Shown: positions 34,446 through 43,261 of the stretch, piece after piece
Layout: every line of letters begins with the position of its first letter
Position numbering within the stretch: the first letter of the stretch is position 1
DNA from: Methylophilus sp.
Lineage (GTDB): Bacteria > Pseudomonadota > Gammaproteobacteria > Burkholderiales > Methylophilaceae
Direction of reading: 5' to 3'
NCBI RefSeq assembly: GCF_008015755.1
Contig: NZ_SSGF01000007.1
Span: 62,001 to 126,000 of the forward strand
Length of the DNA stretch: 64,000 nt
The notes under the pieces: generated by a model
Told to the model about the DNA's origin: nothing
The model's input: the letters and a program-made list of their open reading frames with translations, nothing else
The model's database searches: none
Position numbers and translations under genes: made by a program

Positions 34446-34473
34446 AAAAAGACCTGAAAATCAGGTCTTTTTT
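34446..34473 (-). terminator. Intrinsic terminator after the DUF2147 gene
   Basis: AAAAAGACCTGA and TCAGGTCTTTTTT pair around a 3-nt loop; T-rich on both strands. It lies 15 bp after the DUF2147 stop and ahead of the symporter gene. Confidence 0.9.
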
Positions 34474-34487
34474 ACAATTCTGCACAA

Positions 34488-34931
34488 TTACTCGACCCGC
34501 TTCCAGGTTTGTGAGCGCCCGAGCAGCGAGAAGCCAATAAAACCACGCACCTCAAGTGCATTGCCATTGGCGCTCAGCGTCATTTTGCATTTGTAGGTTT
34601 TGCCGTTTTCAGGGTCCAGAATCTCGCCGCCATCATACACATGGTTGTCAGCACTGGGCTTTAAATGCCTGGCGATGGTCATGCCGATAATTTTCTGGCC
34701 TTTACGTTCGTCCGTACATTTGTCACAGACCGCATCGCCGGTGTCTGAAGCTAGCAAGCCTTTTTCTACAATCGCGCTATATTCGCCTGCGTTTTCAACA
34801 ATGCGCACCAACGATCTCGGTTTGCCGGTTTTGTCGTCTGTGGTTTGCCACAGGCCGCCGAGGTCTGCCGCCTGTAGTGTATAGGGCAGCATGCATAACG
34901 CAGTGACTAGCAGTGACTTGATAAATGGCAT
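34488..34931 (-). CDS. Exported DUF2147 protein
   Basis: 147 residues with a signal peptide (cleavage after LQAA near residue 20). The mature part has the DUF2147 pattern: GLWQTTDDKTGKPRSLVRIVE at the start, a central CDKCTDERKGQKIIGM and the end RGFIGFSLLGRSQTWKR. The family has a beta-barrel lipocalin-like fold in the periplasm and no established function. ATG 34931 has AAGGAG 7 nt upstream. It follows ubiB by 12 bp but has its own strong ribosome site, so it may be the tail gene of the ubi operon. Confidence 0.85.
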   Translation of the reverse strand: MPFIKSLLVTALCMLPYTLQAADLGGLWQTTDDKTGKPRSLVRIVENAGEYSAIVEKGLLASDTGDAVCDKCTDERKGQKIIGMTIARHLKPSADNHVYDGGEILDPENGKTYKCKMTLSANGNALEVRGFIGFSLLGRSQTWKRVE

Positions 34932-34943
34932 GGTCAATCTCCT

Positions 34944-36491
34944 TTAGTGGTTAAACAGCAGGAACAAACTTGCACATTGTAGCAATACCAGCACGATGAT
35001 GGCGGTGGTCGCCCATTTTTGCCAGGTGGCTTGCTGGTGCTGGGCGTTGAGCAGGTTGTCTATGCGGCTTTGCTGTTTACCCAGCTCGGTCTGATTGCGC
35101 AGATATTGCTCAAACAGGCGTGGCATATCTGCCGCATGCGTCAGGATATAAGGTAATTCGCGCTTGGCAGATTTGAGCAGACTGCGCCAGCCGATCTGCT
35201 CGCTCATCCAGCGTTTAAGGAACGGTTTAGCGCTTTGCCATAAATCAATATTGGGGTCGAGTTCGCGCCCCAGGCCCTCAATATTGAGCAGCGTTTTTTG
35301 CAGCATCACCAGCTGCGGCTGGATATTCACCCCAAAGCGGCGCGACATTTGAAACAGGCTGAGTAAGGTGCGGCCAAACGAAATATCTTTAAGCGGTTTT
35401 TCAAAGATCGGTTCGCAAATGGCGCGGACGGCGGTTTCCAGCGCCTCGACGTTGGTGTCTGCAGGCACCCAGCCAGATTCTATGTGTGCCACAGCGACAT
35501 CACGGTAATCGCGGTTAAAAAACGCCAGGAAGTTGCGTGCCAGATAGTATTGGTCAGTGGCTGACAGGCTACCCATGATGCCAAAATCAAGCGCGATAAA
35601 TTTGCCCTTGTCTGGGCCTTGAGTCACGACCTGGATATTGCCCGGGTGCATATCGGCATGAAAAAAACCATCGCGGAATACTTGCGTGAAGAAGATTTCT
35701 ACGCCTTCGTGTGCCAGTTTGGTCAGGTTGATGCCGTGCGCCATCAGCGCCGCAGTGTCGCGCACAGGCAGGCCAAACATGCGCTGCATGGTCATGACGT
35801 GTTTATGCGAGTAATCCCAGTAAACGCTAGGCACCAGCAAGCTGCGATCGCTGAAATTGCGGCCCAGTTGCGCGCATTGTGCGGCTTCCAGAGTAAGGTC
35901 TAGCTCATGCTCGGTGTGGCGCGCAAATTCATCGACCATTTCGTCAGGTTTCAGGCGGCGGCCTTCAGCAGACAGTTTTTTAACCCACCAGGCCAGTGTG
36001 CGCAGCAGGGCGATGTCACGGTGAATAATGGCGGCAATGCCGGGGCGCAACACTTTCACCGCTACTTGTTCGCCACTATGCAGTTTGGCAAAGTGCACTT
36101 GGGCCACTGAGGCGCTGGCAACCGGCGTCGTATTAAATTCTGTGTACACGGTACTCAAAGGCGCGGCGAATGCCTCTTCAATAATAGCCTCTACCTGTGC
36201 GTAGGGGAATGGTGGCACCTGGTCTTGCAGTTTTGTGAGTTCGTCGGCAACGTCTGTTGGCAGTAAATCGCGGCGTGTTGACAGCATTTGACCGAATTTA
36301 ACGAAAATGGGCCCTAGTTTTTCTAGTGCCAAGCGTAAACGTACGGCGCGTTTTTCAGGCGCATGACGCCAAAACAACAGAGTATTCAGCAGGCGAGAAC
36401 TAATATTGGGGCGGTCTTCGCGGACAAAGAAAACATCCAGGCGATACCAGATCAACACACCGATAATATGAAAAAAACGTAACCAATGCAT
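34944..36491 (-). CDS. ubiB: UbiB, ubiquinone biosynthesis atypical kinase/ATPase
   Basis: 515 residues. The ABC1/ADCK atypical kinase core shows the family-specific KFGQ motif (FVKFGQMLSTRRDLLP), the ATP-binding lysine in VAVKVLRPGI, and FHADMHPGN plus DFG in the catalytic loop. Two C-terminal membrane helices (ATTAIIVLVLLQCASLFLLF) anchor it. UbiB supports aerobic ubiquinone synthesis, probably by making lipid intermediates accessible. It is the third gene of the ubiE-ubiJ-ubiB operon, starting 2 bp after ubiJ. Confidence 0.95.
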   Translation of the reverse strand: MHWLRFFHIIGVLIWYRLDVFFVREDRPNISSRLLNTLLFWRHAPEKRAVRLRLALEKLGPIFVKFGQMLSTRRDLLPTDVADELTKLQDQVPPFPYAQVEAIIEEAFAAPLSTVYTEFNTTPVASASVAQVHFAKLHSGEQVAVKVLRPGIAAIIHRDIALLRTLAWWVKKLSAEGRRLKPDEMVDEFARHTEHELDLTLEAAQCAQLGRNFSDRSLLVPSVYWDYSHKHVMTMQRMFGLPVRDTAALMAHGINLTKLAHEGVEIFFTQVFRDGFFHADMHPGNIQVVTQGPDKGKFIALDFGIMGSLSATDQYYLARNFLAFFNRDYRDVAVAHIESGWVPADTNVEALETAVRAICEPIFEKPLKDISFGRTLLSLFQMSRRFGVNIQPQLVMLQKTLLNIEGLGRELDPNIDLWQSAKPFLKRWMSEQIGWRSLLKSAKRELPYILTHAADMPRLFEQYLRNQTELGKQQSRIDNLLNAQHQQATWQKWATTAIIVLVLLQCASLFLLFNH

Positions 36492-36493
36492 TG

Positions 36494-37087
36494 TTACTGA
36501 CTTTCTGCAGGGAGGGTGGCTGCGAGCAGCTTGTCGACGCGCTGCTGCAGGCGGTCGGTGTCTTCGCGTAATTGGTCAACAGACTGGTTGAATTGTTCAA
36601 CGCGGGTTTTTTTGGCAATGATGGGTTGCTCTTCTTGCCAGTATTCCACCAGCATCTCGCCCAGGTTTTTGGCCTGGCTCTGCCAGCGTTGTAATTTTTC
36701 CTGGCTTATCTGTACCACCTGATACGCGGCGATATCGCCGACAACTTTACTCAAGTCGTCTTCGATATCCCAGCGCACGGCAGACAGTATTTTGCCGACC
36801 GCCATGCCAAGCGCGGCATCGCCGTCAATTTTAATCAGGCTGTGCGCCAGCGGGTCCTGGCGTAGCAATCGCATGGCCAGGCTGGGTGGCATGTGTATGG
36901 TGGCATCGGCCTGTGCCGACTCCCCAGCGACGGCCAGCTCGCCATTATTTAAGATGGTGAGTGTGGTCTGAGAAACTTTAAAGTCTATACACACATTTTT
37001 GTGTGCATAAGGCTCTAGCAGCGGCGCGGTCCAGCTGTTTTGCTGCATTAAGTGCTGCAGGACAAATTGAATTAATGGCTTAAACAT
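36494..37087 (-). CDS. ubiJ: UbiJ, SCP2-domain ubiquinone biosynthesis accessory factor
   Basis: 197 residues: an SCP2 lipid-binding domain (~25-120; DATIHMPPSLAMRLLRQDPLAHSLIKIDGDAALG) and a C-terminal coiled coil (RVEQFNQSVDQLREDTDRLQQRVDKL). In E. coli UbiJ forms the soluble Ubi complex with UbiK and binds hydrophobic intermediates. The position between ubiE and ubiB (gaps of 4 and 2 bp) fixes the identification. Confidence 0.92.
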   Translation of the reverse strand: MFKPLIQFVLQHLMQQNSWTAPLLEPYAHKNVCIDFKVSQTTLTILNNGELAVAGESAQADATIHMPPSLAMRLLRQDPLAHSLIKIDGDAALGMAVGKILSAVRWDIEDDLSKVVGDIAAYQVVQISQEKLQRWQSQAKNLGEMLVEYWQEEQPIIAKKTRVEQFNQSVDQLREDTDRLQQRVDKLLAATLPAESQ

Positions 37088-37091
37088 GTGC

Positions 37092-37859
37092 TTAGATCTT
37101 GATGCCTTTGTGCAAGGCCACGACGCCCGCGGTCAGATTGTAATAATCCACTTTGCCAAACCCTGCCTCGTGCATCATCTGTTTCAGGGTTTCCTGGTCT
37201 GGGTGCATGCGGATGCTTTCTGCCAGGTAGCGGTAACTAGGTTCGTCGTTGGCGATCCATTTGCCAAACTTGGGCAGCAGTTTAAATGAGTAGGTGTCGT
37301 AGAGCTTTTCCAGTGGTTGCCAGACTTTTGAGAATTCCAGCACCAGCAAGCGGCCACCCGGTTTGAGCACACGATGCATTTCACGCAGCGCAACGTCTTT
37401 ATGGGTCATGTTGCGCAGACCAAAGGCGACAATGACACAGTTAAATGTTTCGTCGGCAAACGGCAGCACTTCTGCATTGCATTGTGTTGCCGGAATACTG
37501 AGCCCGGCATCGATCATGCGGTCACGGCCCACGCCCAGCATCGAGGCATTAATGTCGGTGAGAATCACCGTGCCCGGATTCACCGCCGCTTGCGTGCCGA
37601 CTTTTTTGGCAAACAGGCGTGACAAGTCACCGCTACCACCGGCAATATCCAGCACTTTGTCGCCCTGGCCAACGCCACTCACATCGACTGCAAAGCGTTT
37701 CCATAAGCGGTGCATGCCTGCGGACATGACGTCGTTCATGATGTCGTACTTTTGTGCGACCGAATGAAAGACCTCGCCCACTTTTTTCTGTTTGTCGTTT
37801 TCGGCGACGGTGTCAAAGCCAAAGTGGGTGGTTTTTGCCTGATCAGTGTTTTGCTGCAT
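37092..37859 (-). CDS. ubiE: Ubiquinone/menaquinone C-methyltransferase
   Basis: 255 residues. SAM-binding motif I is [15 protein letters not shown] and the family blocks [40 protein letters not shown] and [14 protein letters not shown] are complete. It methylates the benzoquinone ring in ubiquinone synthesis. It overlaps the upstream DUF971 gene by 17 bp, so the four genes from 38238 down to 34944 form one operon. Confidence 0.97.
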   Translation of the reverse strand: MQQNTDQAKTTHFGFDTVAENDKQKKVGEVFHSVAQKYDIMNDVMSAGMHRLWKRFAVDVSGVGQGDKVLDIAGGSGDLSRLFAKKVGTQAAVNPGTVILTDINASMLGVGRDRMIDAGLSIPATQCNAEVLPFADETFNCVIVAFGLRNMTHKDVALREMHRVLKPGGRLLVLEFSKVWQPLEKLYDTYSFKLLPKFGKWIANDEPSYRYLAESIRMHPDQETLKQMMHEAGFGKVDYYNLTAGVVALHKGIKI

Positions 37860-38238
37860 GTGTCGGTTCCTTGCGGGTGTGGCCAGCCATGGCTAGTTTA
37901 GCGATGTAGTCTTGCCACAAGCTTTCATAATGTTGCGCCAGATAATACAAATAATCCCATGAATAAAGGCCGGTATCATGACCATCGTCAAAAATGAGTT
38001 TGATTGCATAGCGACCAACCGGTTCAATGTCTGCAATATTGACATTCTCTTTATCCAGTTGCAGGACCTCTTGCCCGGCGCCATGTCCACGCACTTCGGC
38101 CGAGGGCGAATACACGCGCAAAAACTCGCAAGACAGCATACATTCTGTGTGATTATCGAAATGTATTTCGAGCAAGTGTGAGGCCTGATGCAGTTGTATC
38201 AGGGTCGGGGTCGGGCAATCGGGATGTAGACCGCTCAT
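37843..38238 (-). CDS. DUF971 domain protein
   Basis: 131 residues. The DUF971 domain ([37 protein letters not shown], then [25 protein letters not shown]) also forms the N-terminal part of gamma-butyrobetaine hydroxylases; stand-alone members accompany ubiE in betaproteobacteria and may take part in iron-sulfur or cofactor handling, which is unproven. It is the first gene of the ubi operon and overlaps ubiE. Confidence 0.85.
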   Translation of the reverse strand: MSGLHPDCPTPTLIQLHQASHLLEIHFDNHTECMLSCEFLRVYSPSAEVRGHGAGQEVLQLDKENVNIADIEPVGRYAIKLIFDDGHDTGLYSWDYLYYLAQHYESLWQDYIAKLAMAGHTRKEPTHAAKH

Positions 38239-38472
38239 AACATTGAAGAAAGTGGTGAATGGAGTCGTTAACTTTAATTATGTGCATGATAGCAGATGCA
38301 TGGTGGCCACGCATGGCTACTGATTGTTGTATCTTAGGGTTGATAATTCATTTTATTTATGAATTAATGGCTATACCTACATGATTTATTTGAACTTTTA
38401 TCTTTTCATGATAGATTACTAAAAAAACAAACCATCATGAATAGGTCACCCTACAATACTTAAGCAGGTCCT

Positions 38473-40428
38473 ATGGAAAATAACAGACTGGCACAACAAT
38501 TTGATTTATACACGCGATGGCGTCAATCGATTGCTGATGTCTTGGGGGAGTATCGGCGCTGGTTGGCCGATAAACAGCTCAGCGATGTGCAAATAGAAGA
38601 GCGGATACAGCAGCAACTTAACCGTTTGCGTGAGGACAAGTTAAACGTGGCATTTGTCGCCGAGTTTTCGCGTGGCAAATCCGAGCTCATTAACGCGATT
38701 TTCTTTTCTGGTTACGGTCATCGTTTGCTGCCATCCGGTGCAGGCCGCACCACCATGTGCCCGACCGAGCTGCGTTATGACACCGGCAAGCCGGTCAGTT
38801 TGTCTTTATTGCCCATAGAAACCAGCACCCACCAGATCTCCATCAGCGACTATCGCCGCATGCCACAAGCCTGGTCTGCGGTCGAGTTTGATGCCCATTC
38901 CCGCGAAAGCATGGTTGAAGCGTTTAAAGAGGTCAGCCGTACCCGCCGCGTCACAGTCGATGAAGCGCAATCGTTGGGTCTCTATAATCCAGACCAGCCC
39001 GATGATGCCATGTTGATTGGCATGGATGGCCTGCTTGAAATTCCGTGCTGGCGCTATGCCGTGATTAATTTCCCCCATCCTTTGCTCAAGCAAGGGCTGG
39101 TGATTTTGGACACCCCGGGTTTAAACGCAATCGGGGCCGAGCCAGAGTTGACCATGAGCATGTTGCCAAATGCCCATGCCGTGTTGTTTATTCTGGGTGC
39201 CGATACCGGCGTCACTAAATCCGAGATGGAAGTCTGGCGCCGTTATATCAGTGGTGCGCGCTGGAAGCAAAAAGGCCGTATGGCCGTGCTGAACAAGATT
39301 GACGGCTTGTGGGACCCTCTCAAAACCGATGATGAAGTGGAAACCGAACTCTATCGCCAGTTACAAAATACGGCTGAATTATTAGGCTTGCCGCGCGAGC
39401 AGATTTTACCGACCTCGGCACAAAAAGGCTTGCTGGCCAAAGTGAAGGGCGACCAGCAGTTGCTGCATAAGAGCCGTTTGCTACAACTGGAAAAAAACCT
39501 GTCTGATGAGCTGATCCCGGCCAAGCAGGAAATTGTGCGCGAAAGCATACAGGGCGAAATTGAAGACATGATGCATCAAACGCGCACCACGCTGGAGACG
39601 CGTTTGCAAAGTGTGCTCGATCAGGCCGATGAATTGCGATGCCTGCAAGGCAAAAATGAAGACGTGATTGCGCAGATGATGCGCAAGGTCAAGCAGGACA
39701 AGGTGAACTTTGAAGTCGGCTTGCAACGTTACCAGGCCTTACGCAGTGTATTTTCGGTGCAGTCTAATCAGGTGTTCCATCATTTGGGCCTGCCAGCGCT
39801 CAAGAGCAAAGTGCGCGAAACCCGCGATACCATGATGAAAGCCGCATTTACCAAAACCATGCGGCAAGCCATGGATGACTTTTTTAGTGATCTCAAGCGC
39901 CGGATGATGGATGCCGATGTGCATGTGCATGAAATCAAAAAAATGATGGAAGCCATGTACGAGAAGTTCTCCAAAGAACATGGTCTGGTGCAAAAAACAC
40001 CGCCGCCATTTTCTACTTCACGCTATTTAAAAGCGCTCAATAAATTGGAAGCCATTTACCGCGACCAGTTTAATACCACCTTCAACATGATTGCCCACGA
40101 AAAGCTGACGCTGACCAGTAAGTTTTTTGAAACGCTGGCCAGTCATGTGATTCTCGAATACGAAGCGGCTAACCGCGATACCGAAAGCTGGCTCAAAGCG
40201 GTGATTGCGCCGATGGAAAGCCAGATGCGTGAGCATCACGTGCAACTCAAGCGCCGCGTGGAAAGTATCAAGCGTATCTATCAGGCCACTGATACCTTAG
40301 AAGAGCGCATCGCAGATTTGGAACAGGTAGAGTTGTCGATACGCCAGCAACTGGCTGATCTGGACCAGCTGAATGGCAAAGCCATGTTTGCCTTAGCGCA
40401 TGAAGAAGTGATCGTTCGAGCGGCTTAA
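38473..40428 (+). CDS. Bacterial dynamin-like GTPase
   Basis: 651 residues. The GTPase domain has AEFSRGKSELINA (P-loop Lys69-Ser70, with Ala in place of the first glycine), the switch Thr in GRTTMCPTELRY, ILDTPGLNAIG (G3) and NKID (G4). The rest is long alpha-helical coiled coil (~340-640), as in dynamin stalks, with no obvious membrane-spanning helix. Members remodel membranes or act at the cell envelope; none of the usual tandem dynamin partners is present, and this one is monocistronic beside rpoH. A terminator shared with rpoH follows. Confidence 0.85.
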   Translation: MENNRLAQQFDLYTRWRQSIADVLGEYRRWLADKQLSDVQIEERIQQQLNRLREDKLNVAFVAEFSRGKSELINAIFFSGYGHRLLPSGAGRTTMCPTELRYDTGKPVSLSLLPIETSTHQISISDYRRMPQAWSAVEFDAHSRESMVEAFKEVSRTRRVTVDEAQSLGLYNPDQPDDAMLIGMDGLLEIPCWRYAVINFPHPLLKQGLVILDTPGLNAIGAEPELTMSMLPNAHAVLFILGADTGVTKSEMEVWRRYISGARWKQKGRMAVLNKIDGLWDPLKTDDEVETELYRQLQNTAELLGLPREQILPTSAQKGLLAKVKGDQQLLHKSRLLQLEKNLSDELIPAKQEIVRESIQGEIEDMMHQTRTTLETRLQSVLDQADELRCLQGKNEDVIAQMMRKVKQDKVNFEVGLQRYQALRSVFSVQSNQVFHHLGLPALKSKVRETRDTMMKAAFTKTMRQAMDDFFSDLKRRMMDADVHVHEIKKMMEAMYEKFSKEHGLVQKTPPPFSTSRYLKALNKLEAIYRDQFNTTFNMIAHEKLTLTSKFFETLASHVILEYEAANRDTESWLKAVIAPMESQMREHHVQLKRRVESIKRIYQATDTLEERIADLEQVELSIRQQLADLDQLNGKAMFALAHEEVIVRAA

Positions 40429-40462
40429 GAATAGCAGTGATTGAAATAGCTGCCATGAAAAC

Positions 40463-40490
40463 AAAAACGGGAGCATCTGCTCCCGTTTTT
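40463..40490. terminator. Bidirectional terminator
   Basis: AAAAACGGGAGCA pairs with TGCTCCCGTTTTT around a 2-nt loop, between the convergent dynamin-like gene and rpoH. Suitable T runs occur on both strands. Confidence 0.92.
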
Positions 40491-40491
40491 G

Positions 40492-41349
40492 TTATTTGCT
40501 TTCCAGCATATAGGTTTTGATTTTTTGCATCGCCTTCTGCTCAATCTGGCGGATACGTTCTGCTGACACATTAAACTCAGCAGCCAGTTCATGCAGCGTG
40601 GAAGCATTGCCTTCGGTCAACCAGCGCGCTTGCAGCACGCGGCGGCTACGCTCATCCAGTTGTTGCAACGCCATGCTCAAGCCTTCGGTTTGCAAATGCT
40701 CGTTTTGCAGGTTTTCCAGCAAGGTCGATGGCTCAGGGCCTTCATCTTCCAAAAACGCAATCGGGCTGTACACCTCTTCGCCGTCATCATCCACTTGTGC
40801 GTCCAGCGAAATCTCCTGACCGTTCAAGCGGTATTCCATTTCGGACACTTCTTCCGGTTTCACGTTCAGCTCGGTGGCAATGCGTTGCACGTCGTCCTGG
40901 CTCAGCGTTTCAAAGCCTTGTTTCATGCTACGCAAATTAAAGAATAATTTACGTTGTGCTTTGGTGGTCGCAGTTTTCACCAGACGCCAGTTACGCACAA
41001 TGTATTCATGAATCTCGGCTTTAATCCAATGCATGGCAAATGAGACCAGGCGTACGCCACGGTCAGGGTCAAAGCGTTTCACCGCTTTCATCAAGCCAAT
41101 ATTGCCTTCCTGAATCAGGTCAGACTGTGGCAAACCATAACCGCTATAGCCACGGGCAATGCTGGCAACCAACCGCAGGTGCGACACAATTAGCGCGCGC
41201 GCAGCCTCCAGGTCACCACTTTGTTTCAACTCAGTCGCATAGCTGTACTCTTCTTCAGCCGTGAGCACAGGAAACTGCTTGATGGTACGCAGATAATGAT
41301 CCAGGCTGTCAGCCGATGCAATGACAGGTAATGTTAACGCCTTGATAAT
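40492..41349 (-). CDS. rpoH: Heat-shock sigma factor RpoH (sigma-32)
   Basis: 285 residues if translation starts at ATT 41349, matching the usual RpoH length. Region 2 (ARALIVSHLRLVASIARGYSGYGLPQSDLIQEGNIGLMKAV), the RpoH box QRKLFFNLR and region 4 (STLHELAAEFNVSAERIRQIEQKAMQKIK) are present. The conserved N-terminal region (ALTLPVIASADSLDHYLRTIKQFPVLTAEEE in two pieces) is in frame, but between the upstream in-frame stop and GTG 41268 there is no ATG, GTG or TTG. A TAAGGA site at 41359-41354 points to ATT 41349 or ATC 41346 as the start. GTG 41268 would delete region 1. A CIRCE element lies just upstream. Confidence 0.93.
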   Translation of the reverse strand: MIKALTLPVIASADSLDHYLRTIKQFPVLTAEEEYSYATELKQSGDLEAARALIVSHLRLVASIARGYSGYGLPQSDLIQEGNIGLMKAVKRFDPDRGVRLVSFAMHWIKAEIHEYIVRNWRLVKTATTKAQRKLFFNLRSMKQGFETLSQDDVQRIATELNVKPEEVSEMEYRLNGQEISLDAQVDDDGEEVYSPIAFLEDEGPEPSTLLENLQNEHLQTEGLSMALQQLDERSRRVLQARWLTEGNASTLHELAAEFNVSAERIRQIEQKAMQKIKTYMLESK

Positions 41350-41385
41350 AAAATCCTTATTGAAAGAAGATGTATGGAAATCATT

Positions 41386-41412
41386 TTAGCACTCAAAGCT
41401 TGAGAGTGCTAG
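41386..41412. promoter_or_regulatory. CIRCE element (HrcA operator) upstream of rpoH
   Basis: TTAGCACTC, nine bases, GAGTGCTAG: 17 of 18 arm positions match the CIRCE consensus bound by the heat-shock repressor HrcA. It lies 37 bp upstream of the proposed rpoH start. It implies that rpoH itself is under HrcA control, linking the two heat-shock circuits. hrcA, groESL and dnaK are not in the window. Confidence 0.92.
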
Positions 41413-41855
41413 CCCATTTAAAAGTTCAACGCAATTGAGGTCAATCCTTTGGTATTCGCGCGCATCATATCGGCAAGACCGCACTATTTAGGGTGTGGTT
41501 TGGGAAAGGGGTTTGGAATAATCGGCGGGTATTCGTAAGGTGGGCTTGAAATACTACTGGTTGTATTTGCCAGTGGGTGGTTCAAAAAAAAATGCTGCAA
41601 AGTCTTGTGTTCCTTGTTACACAAGCGACTGAATAAGATTTCTCTACGCGCATGTTCATTAAAGCGCAGGCGCAGCAATCAACCACTATTCAATCATTTG
41701 TGTCATTTAAATCTGACTGAGATGCCAGTTCTGGCCTGACATTGTCTCGGGCAATACATTAACAGCAGTCACTGACGGAATGCTTACATCTTTTAAAAAA
41801 CACTGATAGCCTGCCTTGCAGATTTCCTGCCCGCGTGAAGGCAGGAAAATTCGAT
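41413..41855. other. Long intergenic region without a convincing gene
   Basis: 443 bp between the rpoH promoter and the 3' end of the His-rich protein gene. It includes a hairpin at 41823-41848 (9-bp stem TTTCCTGCC/GGCAGGAAA) just beyond that gene and a weaker one at 41603-41625 (TTGTG/CACAA). Short ORFs here have no coding character. Confidence 0.5.
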
Positions 41856-42323
41856 TTAGTCACGTCCGCGACCACGACCATTCCCTGGACCATGTCCATT
41901 GCCATGGCCGTGACCATGGTCGTCATGCCAATGACCGTGATCGTGGTGGTCATGGTCATATCTGCCTCCAGGCCCACCGCCGTAAGCGTTATACCGTGGT
42001 GCATAGACATTTTGATACCAGCTATCCTGCACAAAATAGACCTGGCGGCCGCAGGCACCATATTGACCACAGTAGCGGCCCCATTTTTTCATGTGGCCGG
42101 GCGGCACGCGCAAATACATCGGTGGTTGCACCACGGCCACGGGTGGCGGCTGGATAATCACTGGTTGTGGATAGATCACTTGTGGCGCAGGGTAGGGGTT
42201 GCCCAGCACAATTTGTCCATAAAATCCCGGTTGACCGACGCTCACGGCCACACCCACATCTCCTGCGAAGGCCGTGACTGCACTAACCATTAATACGGCA
42301 CCCATCGCTAATTTTTTCATCAT
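41856..42323 (-). CDS. Exported protein with His/Gly-rich tail
   Basis: 155 residues: signal peptide (cleavage near AFAG, residue ~21), a Pro/Gln/Tyr-rich segment (QVIYPQPVIIQPPPVAVVQPP), a conserved core (YLRVPPGHMKKWGRYCGQYGACGRQVYFVQDSWY) and a tail made of His, Asp and Gly (about 13 His in the last 35 residues). Similar small proteins are common in betaproteobacteria but have no known function. The tail could bind nickel or another metal, of interest this close to a urease cluster, but that is speculation. GAGGG ribosome site. Confidence 0.75.
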   Translation of the reverse strand: MMKKLAMGAVLMVSAVTAFAGDVGVAVSVGQPGFYGQIVLGNPYPAPQVIYPQPVIIQPPPVAVVQPPMYLRVPPGHMKKWGRYCGQYGACGRQVYFVQDSWYQNVYAPRYNAYGGGPGGRYDHDHHDHGHWHDDHGHGHGNGHGPGNGRGRGRD

Positions 42324-42490
42324 TTTTCATCCCTCTTAATAAGGCGTATTTGCCTGTCGATACGCATTAAATTTCACGCGTATGCGCATCTTAAAAAGTT
42401 GGACAATTTGATGACAGTCTCATGATTCTGATAGTCCTGTCAGAAAGCGCTGACGATGATGCGCGCTTCAAATCATCGTCTGGCGACCAC

Positions 42491-43099
42491 TTATTTTAGA
42501 TTGCGAATCGCCATCCAGCCGAGATCGTGCATGCAGGCCACAAACGCGCGTTTGTAGGTTTGCGTTTTGTAATCCGGTAAATAGTCCGGTCCCAGTTTTT
42601 TCTCACAAGTGCCTTGATCCTGTTTGAGCTGATTCGGGAAGGCGCCCATTTTCCACCACGAGTTAATCGAATATTGCACATCCGGGCCATCGTTGGCAGT
42701 TGAGTGGCTGGCTGTCGTTGCCGCTTCTGCAACAGCAACTGGCACGGCTGGCTGCTTGGCCGACTCCACTGTTTGTGAGGCTGGTTGTGGTGTTTTCGCA
42801 ACAGCGGCGGCAACCGGTTTTTGCGGCGTCTCCGTCGATAACTCTATAAAAGGACTGGGCTTGGCCTGGCTGGCCTGTTTGTTATCCGTGACTTCTATGG
42901 TCGCGAATAAGGGGTCAAAGGCATCGACCGTGGGTTTTTGCCAGCCATGTTCAGCCAGACACTTGGTCAACTGGTCACCGCTGCCGCGGCAGGCCTGGTG
43001 CGCGCGGTCTATGTCTTGCTGCGAGCCGCCGCGCTTATAAGAAACCTCGCCGCAGCCTGCTAATACAGTGGTGAATAGGATGTAAGTTAAAAGACGCAT
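42491..43099 (-). CDS. Putative lipoprotein of unknown function
   Basis: 202 residues. Lipobox LAGC (Cys near residue 16) after a short signal sequence; then a domain with two cysteines (HQACRGSGDQLTKCLAEHGW), a low-complexity Ala/Pro/Gln/Thr linker (~75-130), and a second domain with CEKKLG and CMHDLGW, which echoes the first (each has paired cysteines and a xHGW or DLGW end). The two halves may be divergent copies of one small module. ATG 43099 is preferred for its AGGG site. Divergent from fmdC, sharing the region that holds the 43160 operator-like site. Confidence 0.65.
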   Translation of the reverse strand: MRLLTYILFTTVLAGCGEVSYKRGGSQQDIDRAHQACRGSGDQLTKCLAEHGWQKPTVDAFDPLFATIEVTDNKQASQAKPSPFIELSTETPQKPVAAAVAKTPQPASQTVESAKQPAVPVAVAEAATTASHSTANDGPDVQYSINSWWKMGAFPNQLKQDQGTCEKKLGPDYLPDYKTQTYKRAFVACMHDLGWMAIRNLK

Positions 43100-43159
43100 T
43101 GCGAGCCCTGTTCTCAATTTGTTATGTGCAGTCTAGCGGTGTTTACCCACCGTCGCCAC

Positions 43160-43175
43160 TACGCAAATTGACGTA
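43160..43175. promoter_or_regulatory. 7-2-7 inverted repeat operator upstream of fmdC
   Basis: TACGCAAATTGACGTA: half-sites TACGCAA and TGACGTA (complement TACGTCA) around AT. It lies 87 bp upstream of the fmdC ATG. The same architecture recurs at 57515-57530, and related sites at 48432-48447 and 46079-46087. A 7-2-7 inverted pair is the arrangement used by NarL/LuxR-type response regulators; such a regulator is encoded at 61033. Confidence 0.6.
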
Positions 43176-43261
43176 TTTGTCCTACATGCCCGGCTCGTTA
43201 AGCTGAGCGCAAGTTTTGATTAACTGTGTTGGTTTGAATTTAACGAGAAAGGGAGTTTTTG

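Noticed and set aside
41484-41678. A 64-codon minus-strand ORF in the region upstream of rpoH
   Set aside because: No ribosome site, no recognisable motif, and odd Pro/Ser composition; it looks like chance reading of non-coding DNA.
43100-43261. A sigma-54 promoter upstream of fmdC
   Set aside because: Nitrogen genes often have one, but no GG-N10-GC pair with the right surrounding bases was found; the inverted operator is the better signal.
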